26,628 bases of DNA, from positions 1-26,628 of the forward strand of contig CACXEZ010000045.1 of assembly GCA_902766815.1 (NCBI GenBank), read 5' to 3'. This stretch comes from an uncultured Erysipelotrichaceae bacterium. GTDB taxonomy: Bacteria > Bacillota_I > Bacilli_A > RF39 > UBA660. The translations under genes and the position numbers were made by a program. Positions 8,580 through 19,363 of this stretch are shown here, piece by piece (the stretch's first letter is position 1; the number at the start of each line of letters is the position of its first letter). The notes below the pieces were generated by a model. The model saw only the letters and a list, made by a program, of their open reading frames with translations. It was not told where the DNA came from and ran no database searches.

Positions 8580-8767
8580 TTATTAGTATTAAAAATAAAG
8601 AAGTAATTATTTAATGTATAGTAAAGAGAGTTAATGGCTGGTGAGAATTAACCATATTAAATAACGAATTACATATTTTTAGCTAATCGGATTCGTCCGT
8701 TATCAAATTAAGCAAAATATAAGGATGGTACCGTCTATTATGACTCCTTTAACGTACCATCCTTTTT
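8580..8767 (+). promoter_or_regulatory. Tyrosine T-box riboswitch with terminator
   Basis: The T-box core AAGGATGGTACCG lies at 8721-8733. Stem I can be drawn: its base pairs AAAAATA (8591-8597) with TATTTTT (8674-8680), and the distal part has AGAGAG and GGCTGGTGAGAA. The specifier is read as TAC (8670-8672) within GAATTACAT, a tyrosine codon that agrees with the downstream tyrS. A short Stem III (CGGA-TTCG-TCCG) lies at 8688-8699. The terminator pairs GGATGGTAC (8723-8731) with GTACCATCC (8754-8762) followed by five T. Uncharged tRNA-Tyr would favour the antiterminator. I see no clear Stem II/IIA, so this is a compact form. Confidence 0.93.
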
Positions 8768-8793
8768 ATATTAAAAAGAAAGGATTGATTTAA

Positions 8794-10023
8794 ATGACAT
8801 TATTTGAAGAATTAAAATGGAGAGGATTAGTAAAAGATTTAGCAGGAGATGATATAGCTGATAAAATCAACAGTGGAAATATTACTTTCTATTGGGGAAC
8901 AGACCCAACTGCAGATAGTTTACACTTAGGACACTATTCTTCATTAGTCACAGCAAAAAGACTTGCTGCATCAGGACATCACCCAATATTATTAGTAGGT
9001 GGTGCCACTGGATTAATTGGAGATCCAAGACCAACGGCAGAAAGAGAAATTATTGATAAAGATGTATTAAATAAGAATTTAGAAGGAATTAAAAACCAAG
9101 TAGATAAAATTTTTGAAGGAAAAGCAGAAATTGTCAATAACTACGATTGGTTTAAAGGATACGAGTTTATAGATTTTTTAAGAGATGTAGGAAAATATAT
9201 TAACGTAAATTATATGTTAAATAAAGACATTATTAGAAGAAGACTAGAAACAGGCATTACCTATGCAGAATTCTCTTATACCCTAATACAGGGATACGAC
9301 TTCTATAGATTATTTAAAGATAAAAACTGTATCTTACAAGCAGAAGGATCAGATCAATGGGGAAATATCACAACAGGGATAGATCTAATCAGGAAAATAA
9401 CTGGTAAAGAAGCATATGGATTTACTATGCCACTAGTGCTAGATAAATATGGTAATAAATTTGGAAAGTCAGAAGGAAATGCTTTATGGCTGGATAAGAA
9501 TAAAACCTCAAGTTACAAATTATACCAATACCTAATTAATGTAGATGATTCTATGGTCATTGATTATTTAAAAATATTTACTTTTCTAACTAAAGAAAGT
9601 ATTGAAGAATTAGAAAAGAAAAATAAGGAACATCCAGAGCAAAGAGATGCTCATAAAGCTTTAGCAAGAGAAATTATCACAGACTTACACGGTAAAGAAG
9701 AATATGAAAATGCCGCCAAATTATCAGAAGTATTATTTACAGAAAATTTCAAAGAATTAAATAGTAATGAAATAGAAGAAATATTTACAGGAAACGAAAT
9801 TAAAACAATAACAAGTACTACATTAACAGACTTACTAATAGAATTAGGAGCAGCCAAAAGCAAAAGAGAATCCCGTGAATTTATCATTGGTAACGCCGTA
9901 AAAGTAAATGGAGAAAAAATAACTGATTTAGAATATATATTAAACAATACAGACTTTATAGACAATAGTTATATTATTATAAAAAGAGGAAAGAAGAACT
10001 ATTATGTTGGAAAGAAATGTTAA
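8794..10023 (+). CDS. tyrS: Tyrosyl-tRNA synthetase
   Basis: A 409-residue class I aminoacyl-tRNA synthetase that charges tRNA-Tyr in the cytoplasm. The ATP-binding HIGH motif is HLGH (44-47), and the KMSKS loop is KFGKS (222-226). The substrate-pocket segment QAEGSDQWGNI is also present. The C-terminal about 70 residues form an S4 RNA-binding domain (LIELGAAKSKRESREFIIGNAVKVNGEKI). The length is normal for the bacterial TyrS family. ATG 8794 follows AAAGGATTG. Expression should respond to tyrosine supply through the upstream T-box. The last 20 bases overlap the next gene. Confidence 0.98.
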   Translation: MTLFEELKWRGLVKDLAGDDIADKINSGNITFYWGTDPTADSLHLGHYSSLVTAKRLAASGHHPILLVGGATGLIGDPRPTAEREIIDKDVLNKNLEGIKNQVDKIFEGKAEIVNNYDWFKGYEFIDFLRDVGKYINVNYMLNKDIIRRRLETGITYAEFSYTLIQGYDFYRLFKDKNCILQAEGSDQWGNITTGIDLIRKITGKEAYGFTMPLVLDKYGNKFGKSEGNALWLDKNKTSSYKLYQYLINVDDSMVIDYLKIFTFLTKESIEELEKKNKEHPEQRDAHKALAREIITDLHGKEEYENAAKLSEVLFTENFKELNSNEIEEIFTGNEIKTITSTTLTDLLIELGAAKSKRESREFIIGNAVKVNGEKITDLEYILNNTDFIDNSYIIIKRGKKNYYVGKKC

Positions 10024-10252
10024 AGTAGGGGCTATTTATAAGCACTTTAAGGGCACATATCATAAAGTTTTAGCAATTGCTAGAGATTCAGAAACCCTAG
10101 AGGAAAAAATAGTATATAATCACTTGGATACAGAACAGTTATGGATAAGAGATAAAAAAGAATTCTTATCATTAGTAGATAAGAATAAATATCCCAATAT
10201 AGAACAAAAATATAGATTTGAATTAGTAAGTAATGAAGAGCTAAAAAAATAG
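10004..10252 (+). CDS. DUF1653 domain protein
   Basis: An 82-residue small soluble protein with the DUF1653 pattern: VGAIYKHFKGTYHKVLAIARDSETLEEKIVYNHL at the N-terminus (positions about 8-41) and LWIRDKKEFLSLVD afterwards. The family is widespread, its function is unknown. It overlaps the end of tyrS by 20 bases in another frame, so it is translated from the same T-box-controlled transcript, probably by coupling. Its stop codon lies inside the terminator stem that ends the operon. Confidence 0.85.
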   Translation: MLERNVKVGAIYKHFKGTYHKVLAIARDSETLEEKIVYNHLDTEQLWIRDKKEFLSLVDKNKYPNIEQKYRFELVSNEELKK

Positions 10253-10260
10253 CTCTTTTT
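10236..10260 (+). terminator. Terminator of the tyrS operon
   Basis: AAGAGCTA (10236-10243) pairs with TAGCTCTT (10250-10257) around an A-rich loop, followed by T to 10260. It overlaps the last codons of the DUF1653 gene. The A-run on the other side could let it serve the opposing rpsD transcript too. Confidence 0.85.
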
Positions 10261-10265
10261 CAATT

Positions 10266-10291
10266 AAAAAAAGAGTATAAATTTATACTCT
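10266..10291 (-). terminator. Terminator of rpsD
   Basis: The perfect palindrome at 10272-10291 (AGAGTATA-AATT-TATACTCT) is followed, on the minus strand, by a T-run at 10271-10266. It covers the stop codon of rpsD. Confidence 0.85.
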
Positions 10292-10897
10292 ACTGTAGAA
10301 TTCAATAATTAATGCTTCATTAATATCAGCATTTAATTCACTTCTTTCAGGTTTTCTTAAATAAGTTAATTCTTTCTTTCCTTCATCATAAGAAATATAA
10401 TCAACTCTTCTAGTAGTCTTTTCTAATGATTCAGCTACTACTTTAAGATTCTTATCATCCTCTTTTAAGCTAACAACATCACCAATCTTAACACGATAAG
10501 ATGGAATATCAACTTTTTTACCATTTACAGTAACGTGCCCATGATTAACAAGTTGTCTTGCCCCTCTTCTAGTAGTGGCAAATCCAGCACGATAAACTAA
10601 ATTATCTAATCTACTTTCTAGTAAGAATAATAAGTTCTCACCATGTACACCTTTCATCTTACCAGATTCATCTACCAATCTTTTAAATTGTTTCTCACTA
10701 ATTTGGTACATAAACCTTACTTTTTGCTTTTCAGTTAATTGTACAGAATAGTTAGAAGGTTTTCTTTTACGATCCATACCATGTTGACCTGGACCATAAG
10801 AACGTTTCTTACCTTTAGCAAATTCTGAACCACTCTCAAGAACAGAAAAGCCAACTCTTCTTGATTGCTTGTTATTTGGGCCTGTATATCTAGCCAT
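10283..10897 (-). CDS. rpsD: 30S ribosomal protein S4
   Basis: A 204-residue primary ribosomal assembly protein that binds 16S rRNA. MARYTGPNNKQSRRVG is the family start, RSYGPGQHGMDRKRKPSNY follows, and the S4 RNA-binding domain is at about 93-155 (LESRLDNLVYRAGFATTRRGARQLVNHGHVTVNGKKVDIPSY region). The N-terminus lacks the four zinc-binding cysteines, so it is the zinc-independent form. ATG 10897 is chosen because it follows AAGGAGAG; an upstream TTG at 10918 lies before that ribosome site. The gene is monocistronic with its own promoter and a structured leader, as in Bacillus, where S4 represses its own message. Confidence 0.98.
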   Translation of the reverse strand: MARYTGPNNKQSRRVGFSVLESGSEFAKGKKRSYGPGQHGMDRKRKPSNYSVQLTEKQKVRFMYQISEKQFKRLVDESGKMKGVHGENLLFLLESRLDNLVYRAGFATTRRGARQLVNHGHVTVNGKKVDIPSYRVKIGDVVSLKEDDKNLKVVAESLEKTTRRVDYISYDEGKKELTYLRKPERSELNADINEALIIEFYSRV

Positions 10898-11030
10898 TAA
10901 TTCACTCTCCTTCTGCAAAAGGGGTAACTTCTTTTTATAGGGTGTTTGATTTCAACTTTCACTTAAGGCAGCAACTTTAAGTTACTTATATATAACACAT
11001 TACAAAAAGATAGTTACTGCTGCCAAATGC
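10898..11030 (-). promoter_or_regulatory. rpsD leader, probable S4 autoregulatory RNA
   Basis: The minus-strand leader is about 130 bases. A long-range stem joins GGCAGCAGTAACT near its 5' end (11024-11012) to AGTTGCTGCC (10976-10967) with a small bulge. In Bacillus subtilis rpsD is known to be feedback-regulated by S4 binding to its leader; the position and GC-rich stem fit this, but I matched no covariance model. Confidence 0.6.
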
Positions 11031-11106
11031 ATAAGTATTATATAATTTTTTATAACAAATAGTCAAGAAAAAATGCACAAGTTGTTAAAAAAAACTATCT
11101 TTTTGT
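11002..11106. repeat. 14-bp inverted repeat flanking the rpsD promoter
   Basis: ACAAAAAGATAGTT at 11002-11015 is repeated exactly in inverse orientation (AACTATCTTTTTGT) at 11093-11106. The rpsD promoter lies between the arms. Only the inner arm is inside the rpsD transcript, so this is a DNA-level symmetry. Confidence 0.7.
11037..11066 (-). promoter_or_regulatory. Promoter of rpsD
   Basis: On the minus strand TTGACT (11066-11061) and TATAAT (11042-11037) are separated by 18 bases. Transcription would start near 11030. Confidence 0.8.
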
Positions 11107-11163
11107 TAATTGATAGGTTATTTTATGAAAAAAAAGTGGAAAATTGTTAAACAGTTGTAAACT

Positions 11164-11195
11164 TTGTAGAAAAATATTAATGTTATTGCTATACT
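11164..11195 (+). promoter_or_regulatory. Promoter of the dockerin/cohesin-like surface protein
   Basis: An extended -10 (TG at 11187-11188, TATACT at 11190-11195) lies 46 bases before the start codon. The nearest -35 candidate, TTGTAG at 11164-11169, has a long 20-base spacer, so the extended -10 probably carries most of the activity. Confidence 0.55.
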
Positions 11196-11240
11196 GTAAT
11201 TAAGAATAGAAAAGGGAAAACGATAGAAAGGAAGAACATT

Positions 11241-13001
11241 ATGAAAAAACAAAAAAATATACTTACACGGCTAAGTAAAGTATTATTAGTATTTTTAATG
11301 GTATTTTCTCAAATGTATGCTCCAATAGAAGTATTAGCAGAGCAGTTAGAAAGTACAGAATCTACAGAAGAAAAAGATACTATTAAAAATACAGAACAAT
11401 TAGAAAATGGTGAAGAAGTTACACAAGGAGAAGAAATAAAAACAACTAAAGAATACACATATACAGTAACAGTGAATGGAGAGGAAGTAGAAACATACAC
11501 TGTAACAAATGATAATAAAGTAATAAAAATTCACCAAGAATATGATAAGGAAGAAGGAACATATAAATTTGAACATGATTTAGTAGACGAAGAAATTGAT
11601 TTTACCAACAAATTATATGGAACTTATAGTATGACTTATCAAGTATTATCAAATGAAGATGAAGTATTAGAAACAAAAAAGATTACAATCAATTATATAG
11701 GAGATAACAGTGAAATATTAAATAATTTTACAAGTTCATCAGAAGTAATAGCAAACTATATTATAATGGATGGGAAAAATAAAAATTTAACAGTAGAAGA
11801 AGTATTAAGTAATTTTGATATCAAAGCACTAGAAGAGAAATATGATGCAAAATTAATAATTGAGGATAGTGATGGAATTGTCCAAACAGATACATCTGAA
11901 GTAACAAGTGACTCTAAAATTATACTAACAAATGGTATAGTAACAGAAGAATTCTCACTCTTAATTATAGGAGATTATAATGAAGACGGCATTCTAAATA
12001 TAGAAGACTCTAAGTGGATTGTTGATAGCATACTAAAAGAAGAAGAAAGTATATTTTCAATTCTAGATGCAACCAATTCCGTTTATACAACCGGAATATG
12101 GAATGAAACAGAAGAAACAAAAGATACATTATCAAACAATTTAGTAAACAAAGTAGAAATTTACAATGGAGATGAATTAGAAGTAAAATATCATATTACT
12201 GGTTTTGAATATGATATTCTAAATGGCATAGAAGGAAAAATTAATTACAATAAAGAAATATTAGAGTTAGAAAGTGTAGATATTGAAAATATCTATGGAA
12301 ATATCAATGAAGAAGGTAAATTTGCTTATTTACTTGAAAATTATAATTCTGAAGATATTTTAATGACAATAAAATTTAAAGCAATTAAAGCGGGTAAATC
12401 AAATATTTCAATTGACGAAATAATAGGATCAGTAAATGGAACAAAGGCAAATTTAGAAGATTCTGTATTTACTACTGTAACAGTAATAGAACTTGGTAAG
12501 GGTGGAGATGTTGCAGAAGAAGTGGAAAATCAGCCAGTTACAACATCTAATGTTGAAGTAATAAAGCCTATAACTACTTCCTACATAAAAACAATATCTC
12601 TATCATCAGATAGTTTTATCAAAACACTAGAAATAAAAGGCTATAATATTAAATTCGATTCAAATATTTATGAATATTCGTTAAAAGTAAAAAATAGTGT
12701 AAAATCACTAGACTTAACAGTAATATTAAATGATAGTAATGCAAGTTATACTGTAACGGGAAATGAAAACTTTAAAGTAGGAGAAAATACCATTAACATT
12801 GTAGTAACAGCAGAAGATGGAAGTACAAGTACCTATACACTTAAAGTAACACGTGAAAAAGCAAATAAAGAAGAAGAAAAAGAAAATGATGAAAAAAATT
12901 CTTCAAGAACAGTTATTATCATCTTAATTATCCTAGTAATTATTGGACTAATATATGTAATATTCAAAGATGATGAAGAAGAAAAAGAATCTAAGAAATA
13001 A
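11241..13001 (+). CDS. Secreted membrane-anchored protein with dockerin-like, cohesin-like and cadherin-like parts
   Basis: The 586-residue product starts with a Sec signal peptide (cleavage likely after VLA, residue 33). Residues about 35-70 are a Thr/Glu linker. GDYNEDGILNIEDSKWIVDSIL (244-265) looks like one dockerin type I calcium-binding repeat. Residues about 303-415 resemble a cohesin-type beta sandwich (VEIYNGDELEVKYHITGF to GKSNISIDEIIGSVNG). Residues 451-538 match a cadherin-like beta-sandwich module (YEYSLKVKNSVKSLDLTVIL, STYTLKVTRE). A membrane helix (557-575) and a charged tail anchor it; no LPXTG motif is present. ATG follows GAAAGGA. It likely sits outside the cell facing the wall and may bind other surface proteins; the partner is unknown. 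It is monocistronic, ended by the hairpin at 13010. Confidence 0.85.
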   Translation: MKKQKNILTRLSKVLLVFLMVFSQMYAPIEVLAEQLESTESTEEKDTIKNTEQLENGEEVTQGEEIKTTKEYTYTVTVNGEEVETYTVTNDNKVIKIHQEYDKEEGTYKFEHDLVDEEIDFTNKLYGTYSMTYQVLSNEDEVLETKKITINYIGDNSEILNNFTSSSEVIANYIIMDGKNKNLTVEEVLSNFDIKALEEKYDAKLIIEDSDGIVQTDTSEVTSDSKIILTNGIVTEEFSLLIIGDYNEDGILNIEDSKWIVDSILKEEESIFSILDATNSVYTTGIWNETEETKDTLSNNLVNKVEIYNGDELEVKYHITGFEYDILNGIEGKINYNKEILELESVDIENIYGNINEEGKFAYLLENYNSEDILMTIKFKAIKAGKSNISIDEIIGSVNGTKANLEDSVFTTVTVIELGKGGDVAEEVENQPVTTSNVEVIKPITTSYIKTISLSSDSFIKTLEIKGYNIKFDSNIYEYSLKVKNSVKSLDLTVILNDSNASYTVTGNENFKVGENTINIVVTAEDGSTSTYTLKVTREKANKEEEKENDEKNSSRTVIIILIILVIIGLIYVIFKDDEEEKESKK

Positions 13002-13009
13002 AAAACAAC

Positions 13010-13038
13010 AAAAGAGTACAGAAGGATAGTACTCTTTT
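13010..13038 (+). terminator. Terminator of the dockerin/cohesin-like gene
   Basis: AAAAGAGTAC (13010-13019) pairs with GTACTCTTTT (13029-13038) around a nine-base loop. The stem is perfect, the T-tract short. Confidence 0.8.
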
Positions 13039-13092
13039 AAAGTGCAGAAAATCAAGGAAATTAGAAAACGAAAAAAATAAATAAAAAAAATA

Positions 13093-13121
13093 TTGCATTT
13101 TGTAAATCTTTCTGATATACT
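13093..13121 (+). promoter_or_regulatory. Promoter of the first TasA-like gene
   Basis: TTGCAT (13093-13098), a 17-base spacer and TATACT (13116-13121) with TG one base before it. The ribosome site AAGGAGGAAAG (13132-13142) is near ideal, so strong expression is expected. Confidence 0.8.
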
Positions 13122-13148
13122 TGATTATAGTAAGGAGGAAAGATAAAA

Positions 13149-14231
13149 ATGAATGAACAAAAAAACAATAATGGAAGGGGAATATTCTACGGAGTAATAG
13201 GTGTTGCAACATTAGTAGTTGCTATCATTGGCGCAACATTTGCATACTTTACTGCTACTGCTACTAATAACAATACAATTACTGGTAATGCTGCTACAAT
13301 CAGTTTTACGCTTAATGTTAAAAAAGTTACAAAAGCTGATGCAGAACTTGGTGGTATGATACCAATGTCTAATTCAATGGTTGAAACTGCCGTACATGGA
13401 ACTTATCCAGGAGCTGAAGGTGCAACTAAAACAGATAAAGAAGCTGCAACTGGTCATTACAGTTCAAGTAATATTTGTACTGATGACAACGGAAACGCAG
13501 TTTGCCAAGTATATAAAATTACAGTTCAAAACACTGGTTCTGCTAGTATGTTTATTGATGGATATGTTAGTTTAACTGGTGGCTCAGGTGATCCTGAAGA
13601 TAATGGTAAAAATGCTCAAAATAAAACAACTATGAGATGGGCACAAGTATTCTGTACAGGTACGGATGATGCTCTAACTAGTTGTACTACTGCTGGTACT
13701 ACTACTACTGCTGCTACAGGTATTACTGCATGGTCTGCTTTAGATGATGCTGGTACTACTAAAGACGGATTTTATGCTGCAGCTGTTAAAACTGGTAATG
13801 CTTTAGCTAGTGCAGGAGTTACTGGTACAGGTACTCTTAGTGGTAACAGCTATGATATAATCAATACTAACTATATTAGAATTAGTGATCATTCTGCATC
13901 TGCAACTAGATATACAAGAACAGAAGATATGACTTCTGCTTTAGTATTAAACCAAACATTAGCTCCATCTACTGGAAATACTACTTTAACTACTGCATCT
14001 GATAGCACTACTAGTGTAAGTTTACCTGATGCTAAGGTAATGTACATAGTTGTATGGTTATCAGAAAATGGTCATAATCAGTCTGTTGGTGCTGAAACAA
14101 CTAATGCTGCTACAGCTGCTGCTAATTTCTTTCAAGGAACTGTTTCATTTAATTCAGCACAAGGTAGTGAGGTTACTGCTACATTCGGTGGATATGCTGC
14201 TGTTGCTTCAGACCAAACTACAACATCTTAG
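13149..14231 (+). CDS. TasA/CalY-like secreted protein (SipW-type signal)
   Basis: A 360-residue protein with an N-terminal helix (about 11-34) ending ATFAYFTATATNNNTITGNAATISF, the hallmark of TasA/CalY/camelysin-type proteins whose signal is cut by the SipW peptidase. The mature part is Thr/Ala/Gly/Ser-rich and predicted all-beta, as in TasA fibre proteins. Conserved with its neighbour are a cysteine pair (ICTDDNGNAVCQVYKITV), MFIDGYVSLT and a C-terminal VMYIVVWLSENGHNQS. The insert at about 150-290 makes it longer than its paralogue and carries another close Cys pair (FCTGTDDALTSC). Codons are mostly GCT, ACT and GGT, unlike the A-ending codons of neighbouring genes, which suggests very high expression or a different origin. 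No sipW is in the window. It has its own promoter and terminators; assembly into fibres is inference. Confidence 0.85.
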   Translation: MNEQKNNNGRGIFYGVIGVATLVVAIIGATFAYFTATATNNNTITGNAATISFTLNVKKVTKADAELGGMIPMSNSMVETAVHGTYPGAEGATKTDKEAATGHYSSSNICTDDNGNAVCQVYKITVQNTGSASMFIDGYVSLTGGSGDPEDNGKNAQNKTTMRWAQVFCTGTDDALTSCTTAGTTTTAATGITAWSALDDAGTTKDGFYAAAVKTGNALASAGVTGTGTLSGNSYDIINTNYIRISDHSASATRYTRTEDMTSALVLNQTLAPSTGNTTLTTASDSTTSVSLPDAKVMYIVVWLSENGHNQSVGAETTNAATAAANFFQGTVSFNSAQGSEVTATFGGYAAVASDQTTTS

Positions 14232-14291
14232 AATATATATGAATTATAGATGATAAAGAAGTTCTTCACGAATGAGTAGAACTTGAATAAT

Positions 14292-14320
14292 AAAACAGAT
14301 GTCATTTTGGCATCTGTTTT
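14292..14320 (+). terminator. First terminator after the TasA-like gene
   Basis: AAAACAGATG (14292-14301) pairs perfectly with CATCTGTTTT (14311-14320). A second terminator follows 14 bases later. Confidence 0.85.
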
Positions 14321-14333
14321 ACATATGACTCTT

Positions 14334-14362
14334 AAAAAAGCAATCTTGTTGTATTGCTTTTT
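14334..14362 (+). terminator. Second, tandem terminator
   Basis: AAAAAGCAAT (14335-14344) pairs with ATTGCTTTTT (14353-14362) around CTTGTTGT. Two terminators in series fit a highly transcribed upstream gene. Confidence 0.85.
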
Positions 14363-14364
14363 CT

Positions 14365-14393
14365 TTGTTGTTTTGATAAAATAGTACTATAAA
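14365..14393 (+). promoter_or_regulatory. Promoter of the second TasA-like gene
   Basis: TTGTTG (14365-14370), a 17-base spacer and TATAAA (14388-14393). It is a modest match, but the gene is isolated by terminators on both sides and needs a promoter here. Confidence 0.5.
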
Positions 14394-14408
14394 GAATAGG
14401 GTGATACT

Positions 14409-15152
14409 ATGAGAAATACTAATGGTAGTAAAAATAAATCTTATTACGTATTTTCAGGATGTATGATACTTTCTATCATGATTATAGGGGCTACTTATGC
14501 ATACTTTACCGCTAGTGCTACAGATGAAAATACTGTAGCAGGCAATACTGCAACCGTTTCATTTGGCCTTTCTGTAGACAAAATAACTACTGTTGATATG
14601 GCCTTCGGTTTAATTCCAATGTATGATGATAGAGCCCCCGCAGCAGCAAATAGTATGTGCAAAGATGAGTTAAATAATCCTGTTTGTCAGATATATAAAA
14701 TTACTGTTAAGGCTGATAGCAATACTGTCATGTTCTTAGATGGATATCTTACTTTTACAACCAAGGAAGGGGTAGATATTGCCTTTACCAGAGTTTATCC
14801 AATCATAGAAGAAGATGATAATAAAGACGATGAAACAGGAAATAATAGCAGCATCACCACCTTTAAAACTCCTGATGACTTTGATGTAGATTCGATGGTT
14901 GGTAATGGAGTTAGAAACAGTCCCTTAGATACAGTATTAAACCATGAAAAAGATAAAAACTGTTTATTTGTTATAAATGATAAAATAGGCGGATCTGGTA
15001 ATGATGATCTGATAAATATCTATTATGTTATGGTATGGCTTCATGATACAGGATTAAATCAAGATAGTATTCAAGGAATGGAACTTGCCTATAGCGGAAC
15101 TGTTACTTTTACAACAGCAGAAGGAAATGAAATAAGTGCGACATTTGACTAA
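14409..15152 (+). CDS. TasA/CalY-like secreted protein, paralogue of the preceding gene
   Basis: A 247-residue protein with the same plan as the preceding gene: a signal helix (about 13-36) ending GATYAYFTASATDENTVAGN, then a beta-rich mature part. Shared landmarks are LIPMYDD with MIPMSNS, the cysteine pair in CKDELNNPVCQIYKITV, MFLDGYLTF, YYVMVWLHDTGLNQDS and the end GTVTFTTAEGNEISATF. It lacks the Thr/Ala-rich insert of its larger paralogue and has the ordinary codon use of the region. AGGGTGA precedes ATG by 4 bases. It has its own promoter and a strong terminator. It could be a minor fibre or anchor subunit, comparable to the TasA-TapA division of labour; this is inference. Confidence 0.83.
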   Translation: MRNTNGSKNKSYYVFSGCMILSIMIIGATYAYFTASATDENTVAGNTATVSFGLSVDKITTVDMAFGLIPMYDDRAPAAANSMCKDELNNPVCQIYKITVKADSNTVMFLDGYLTFTTKEGVDIAFTRVYPIIEEDDNKDDETGNNSSITTFKTPDDFDVDSMVGNGVRNSPLDTVLNHEKDKNCLFVINDKIGGSGNDDLINIYYVMVWLHDTGLNQDSIQGMELAYSGTVTFTTAEGNEISATFD

Positions 15153-15172
15153 AAAAATAATAGATAATATAT

Positions 15173-15202
15173 ATGACTTAGAATAGTTTCTAAGTCATTT
15201 TT
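15173..15202 (+). terminator. Terminator after the second TasA-like gene
   Basis: ATGACTTAGAA (15173-15183) pairs perfectly with TTCTAAGTCAT (15188-15198) around TAGT, followed by T to 15202. It isolates the ATPase operon from upstream transcription. Confidence 0.9.
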
Positions 15203-15216
15203 AATAACAAATTAAT

Positions 15217-15538
<322 letters not shown>

Positions 15539-15544
15539 TAAAAA

Positions 15545-16309
15545 ATGACAATATTATTTTTAATAGCAATTATCATAGTCATTATTCTTATTGTCTTAAT
15601 GTTTATTATACTAAAAAATACCGTAAAAAAAATAAATTCTCAAACAAAATTATATTTTGTAGATAAAATACAAGAATATGACTATATGATAGATGATAAG
15701 TTAAATAAATTAAATGAGATAAATGAGAGCATTAAGGAAAAAGAATTAAAAAGAGAAGAGCAAGATACAAGCACGAATTCTAATCAATATGATTTTGATT
15801 ATCAAATTATTGATTTACTAAACAAAACAGAATATCAAAATAAAAATATATTTGAATTAAACAAAGAAATTGATGAAAAATTTAAAATAGATTATGTTTC
15901 TTTGTTGAAAAACTTTTTAGAAAATAAAGAAGATAATGGTTCTTATCAATTTTACCTAGATTTAAAAAATAAATTTACAAGTCAAGAAGTTTACAAATTA
16001 AAATCAATGTTACCAGAAGAACAAGAGGAATACTTAAAAAAATTTCTAACTGATAAAGAATACAAAGTCTTTGAAGAATATAAAAAATTAGATTCGAAAG
16101 GTAACATTGATGGATTAATAGATTATATAAACGAATTAATGGATTCGAACAGCCCTTTTATTCTAGTATACGTAGGATCACAAAGTGAAAATTATGATTA
16201 TCTATCAAAATATATTAAAACCGTTTATTCTAAGGATATTTACAGAGGAATTAAAATTATTTATCAAAAAAATATATATGATTATAGCTTAAATGAAAGG
16301 AATGTATAA
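15545..16309 (+). CDS. F-type ATPase peripheral stalk, b-delta fusion-like protein
   Basis: A 254-residue protein with an N-terminal membrane helix (about 3-24), as in subunit b, followed by charged helices (about 28-130) suited to the stator coiled coil. The C-terminal half has the features of subunit delta: a helical part, then the alpha/beta segment SPFILVYVGSQSENYDYLSKY and the strand pair GIKIIYQKNIYDYSLNER, which mirrors the delta ending (G-x-x-V-R-x-G-D-x-x-I-D-G-S). No separate delta gene exists in the operon, so the fusion fills both roles. Mycobacteria also have a b-delta fusion, with different architecture. ATG 15545 follows the c stop by 6 bases with no visible ribosome site, so translation probably depends on coupling and is weaker than that of c. 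The assignment rests on position and short similarities. Confidence 0.7.
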   Translation: MTILFLIAIIIVIILIVLMFIILKNTVKKINSQTKLYFVDKIQEYDYMIDDKLNKLNEINESIKEKELKREEQDTSTNSNQYDFDYQIIDLLNKTEYQNKNIFELNKEIDEKFKIDYVSLLKNFLENKEDNGSYQFYLDLKNKFTSQEVYKLKSMLPEEQEEYLKKFLTDKEYKVFEEYKKLDSKGNIDGLIDYINELMDSNSPFILVYVGSQSENYDYLSKYIKTVYSKDIYRGIKIIYQKNIYDYSLNERNV

Positions 16310-16310
16310 T

Positions 16311-19361
<3,051 letters not shown>

Positions 19362-19363
19362 TA

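Noticed and set aside
14050..14253. Second open frame overlapping the end of the TasA-like gene
   Set aside because: It is a Leu/Gln-rich out-of-frame reading of GCT/ACT repeats with no ribosome site.
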